Of a stretch of 64,000 bases of DNA, positions 62,770 to 64,000 are shown piece after piece (positions within the stretch are counted from its first letter, which is position 1; the number at the start of each line of letters is the position of its first letter). The notes beneath the pieces are model-generated. The model was not told the origin of the DNA. It saw only the letters and a program-made list of their open reading frames with translations, and made no database searches. This DNA is from Neotamlana nanhaiensis (lineage in GTDB: Bacteria > Bacteroidota > Bacteroidia > Flavobacteriales > Flavobacteriaceae). The position numbers were made by a program, and so were the translations under genes. The stretch covers positions 124,001 through 188,000 of the forward strand of contig NZ_JTDV01000013.1 of the NCBI RefSeq assembly GCF_000943555.1. The letters are read 5' to 3'.

Positions 62770-64000
62770 ATGCAAGAAGAATTAAGACTTTCTAGTTGGT
62801 TACCTACCACAAATAAAGAGGTGAAAATTCGCGGATGGGAAGAACTTGACGTTATCCTATTTAGCGGTGATGCCTATGTAGATCATCCAACCTTTGGTCC
62901 AGCAGTAATTGGGCGTTTATTAGAAAGCTTTGGGCTTAAAGTGGCTATTGTGCCACAGCCTAATGTTAACGATAATCTTCAGGATTTTGTTAAGTTGGGT
63001 AAGCCACGTTTATTCTTCGGTGTTACTGGTGGTTGTATGGATCCTATGATTAGTAACTACAATGCTAACAAAAAACGTCGCGATAAAGATGCTTACACGC
63101 CAAATGGCGAAATTGGTTTTAGACCAGATTATGCATCGACGGTTTATAGTAAAATTTTAAAAGAAAAATGGCCAGATACACCAGTTTTAATTGGTGGTAT
63201 TGAAGGTTCATTACGTCGTGTAACACATTACGATTATTGGAGCGACCAACTAATGCCAACTATTTTAGAAACCTCTAAAGCCGATATGTTGGTGTACGGA
63301 ATGGGCGAGCAGCCACTTCGTGAAATTGTCCGTTTACTAGAACGTGGTGTACCTTTTAATAGTATTAATACGGTAAACCAAACGGCGATTCTTATTAATG
63401 ATGAAAACGATATCCCAAAAAACAAGAATTGGGAAGATGTTGAAATCGCTTCTCACGAAACCTGTTTAAAAGATAAAAAGGCTTACGCATCTAACTTTAA
63501 AGTAATAGAACAGGAGTCTAATAAATTAGCTGCAAGACGAATTTTCCAAAAAGTAGGTAATAAGATGCTGATGATTAATCCGCCGTATCCTACCATGACG
63601 GAAGCCGAAATTGATGCCTCTTTCGATTTACCGTACACACGTTTACCGCATCCAAAATACAATAAGCGTGGACCAATTCCTGCTTACGAGATGATAAAAA
63701 CGTCTATAAACATTCATCGTGGTTGTTTTGGTGGATGCAGCTTTTGTACCATTTCGGCACATCAAGGAAAATTTATAGCGAGTCGCAGTAAAGAGTCTAT
63801 ATTAAGAGAAGTTGATAAAGTGGCGAATATGCCCGACTTTAAAGGCTATTTGTCTGATATTGGTGGACCAAGTGCCAATATGTATCAAATGAAAGGTAAA
63901 GTACAATCTATTTGCGATAAATGTGTTGCGCCAAGTTGTATTTCGCCAGTAATTTGTAGCAACTTAGATACGTCTCATAAACCGTTAACTGAATTATACC
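62770..64000 (+). CDS. YgiQ-family radical SAM protein, 3' end missing
   Basis: Reading frame of 410 codons from ATG at 62770 with no stop before the window end. N-terminal domain typical of YgiQ (LSSWLPTTNKEVKIRGWEELD, FSGDAYVDHPTFGPAVIGRL, GGIEGSLRRVTHYDYW), then the radical SAM cluster motif RGCFGGCSFC (C-x3-C-x2-C) near residue 320, binding a 4Fe-4S cluster. Reaction unknown for the family. Family length is about 600-700 residues, so roughly a third is missing. Confidence 0.92.
   Translation, partial: MQEELRLSSWLPTTNKEVKIRGWEELDVILFSGDAYVDHPTFGPAVIGRLLESFGLKVAIVPQPNVNDNLQDFVKLGKPRLFFGVTGGCMDPMISNYNANKKRRDKDAYTPNGEIGFRPDYASTVYSKILKEKWPDTPVLIGGIEGSLRRVTHYDYWSDQLMPTILETSKADMLVYGMGEQPLREIVRLLERGVPFNSINTVNQTAILINDENDIPKNKNWEDVEIASHETCLKDKKAYASNFKVIEQESNKLAARRIFQKVGNKMLMINPPYPTMTEAEIDASFDLPYTRLPHPKYNKRGPIPAYEMIKTSINIHRGCFGGCSFCTISAHQGKFIASRSKESILREVDKVANMPDFKGYLSDIGGPSANMYQMKGKVQSICDKCVAPSCISPVICSNLDTSHKPLTELY

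Overview
The window is AT-rich chromosomal DNA from a member of the Flavobacteriaceae (Bacteroidota), probably a marine or free-living one; the genus cannot be fixed from sequence alone. The evidence is: TonB-dependent receptors with N-terminal CarboxypepD_reg-like domains, a 2-oxoglutarate dehydrogenase E1/E2 pair, a sigma-54 gene of the Bacteroidota type, many promoters of the TTTG-N19-TAnnTTTG form that this phylum uses, and start sites that mostly lack a Shine-Dalgarno sequence. I see no prophage, insertion sequence, rRNA operon or CRISPR array.

Layout. 1-8.5 kb: the end of an OmpA-like lipoprotein gene, a PiT phosphate transporter with a PhoU-like tail, a small YwqK-like secreted protein, a lipoprotein/TonB-receptor pair and a stand-alone CarboxypepD domain protein. 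11-bp-spaced ATGTTA repeats that look like Pho boxes lie in the intergenic regions here, suggesting one phosphate-starvation regulon. 8.6-17.3 kb: housekeeping genes (dgt, a DUF5995 gene, dxs, tadA, a ClC channel with unusual pore residues, aspS) with dispersed intergenic repeats. 17.6-27.3 kb: a TonB receptor, then a tetR-tolC-adaptor-RND efflux operon with an operator lying over its promoter. 27.4-34.0 kb: a polyprenyl synthase cluster and sucA-sucB.

34.0-43.3 kb is the accessory region and the most interesting part. A minus-strand operon encodes a PKD/beta-barrel outer-membrane protein, a membrane-anchored TPR-CHAT (caspase-like) protein, a retropepsin-like aspartic protease and a LuxR-type response regulator. 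Directly downstream lie three promoters with the same architecture: an AATACGTA-type inverted repeat centred 31 bp upstream of a TA(T/A)CTTTA box. Two of them drive apparent 65-70-nt terminator-ended small RNAs and the third drives an unannotated 33-residue membrane peptide. Next to this an ECF sigma gene and a membrane-TPR (anti-sigma-like) gene diverge from two exported-protein genes. Both of those genes carry the same bipartite promoter (GGGTAACAAA-N12-TTGATATAA), which is probably the target of the neighbouring sigma factor.

43.4-64.0 kb: tatD, ansA, tRNA-Ser(GGA), an ExbB/ExbD operon, a PorT-like barrel, a PAP2-like membrane protein, rpoN, asnS, an MMPL-type exporter, a barrel protein, the translation cluster rplM-rpsI-rpsB-tsf-pyrH-frr (all on the minus strand), an ABC-F ATPase and a YgiQ-type radical SAM gene cut by the window end.
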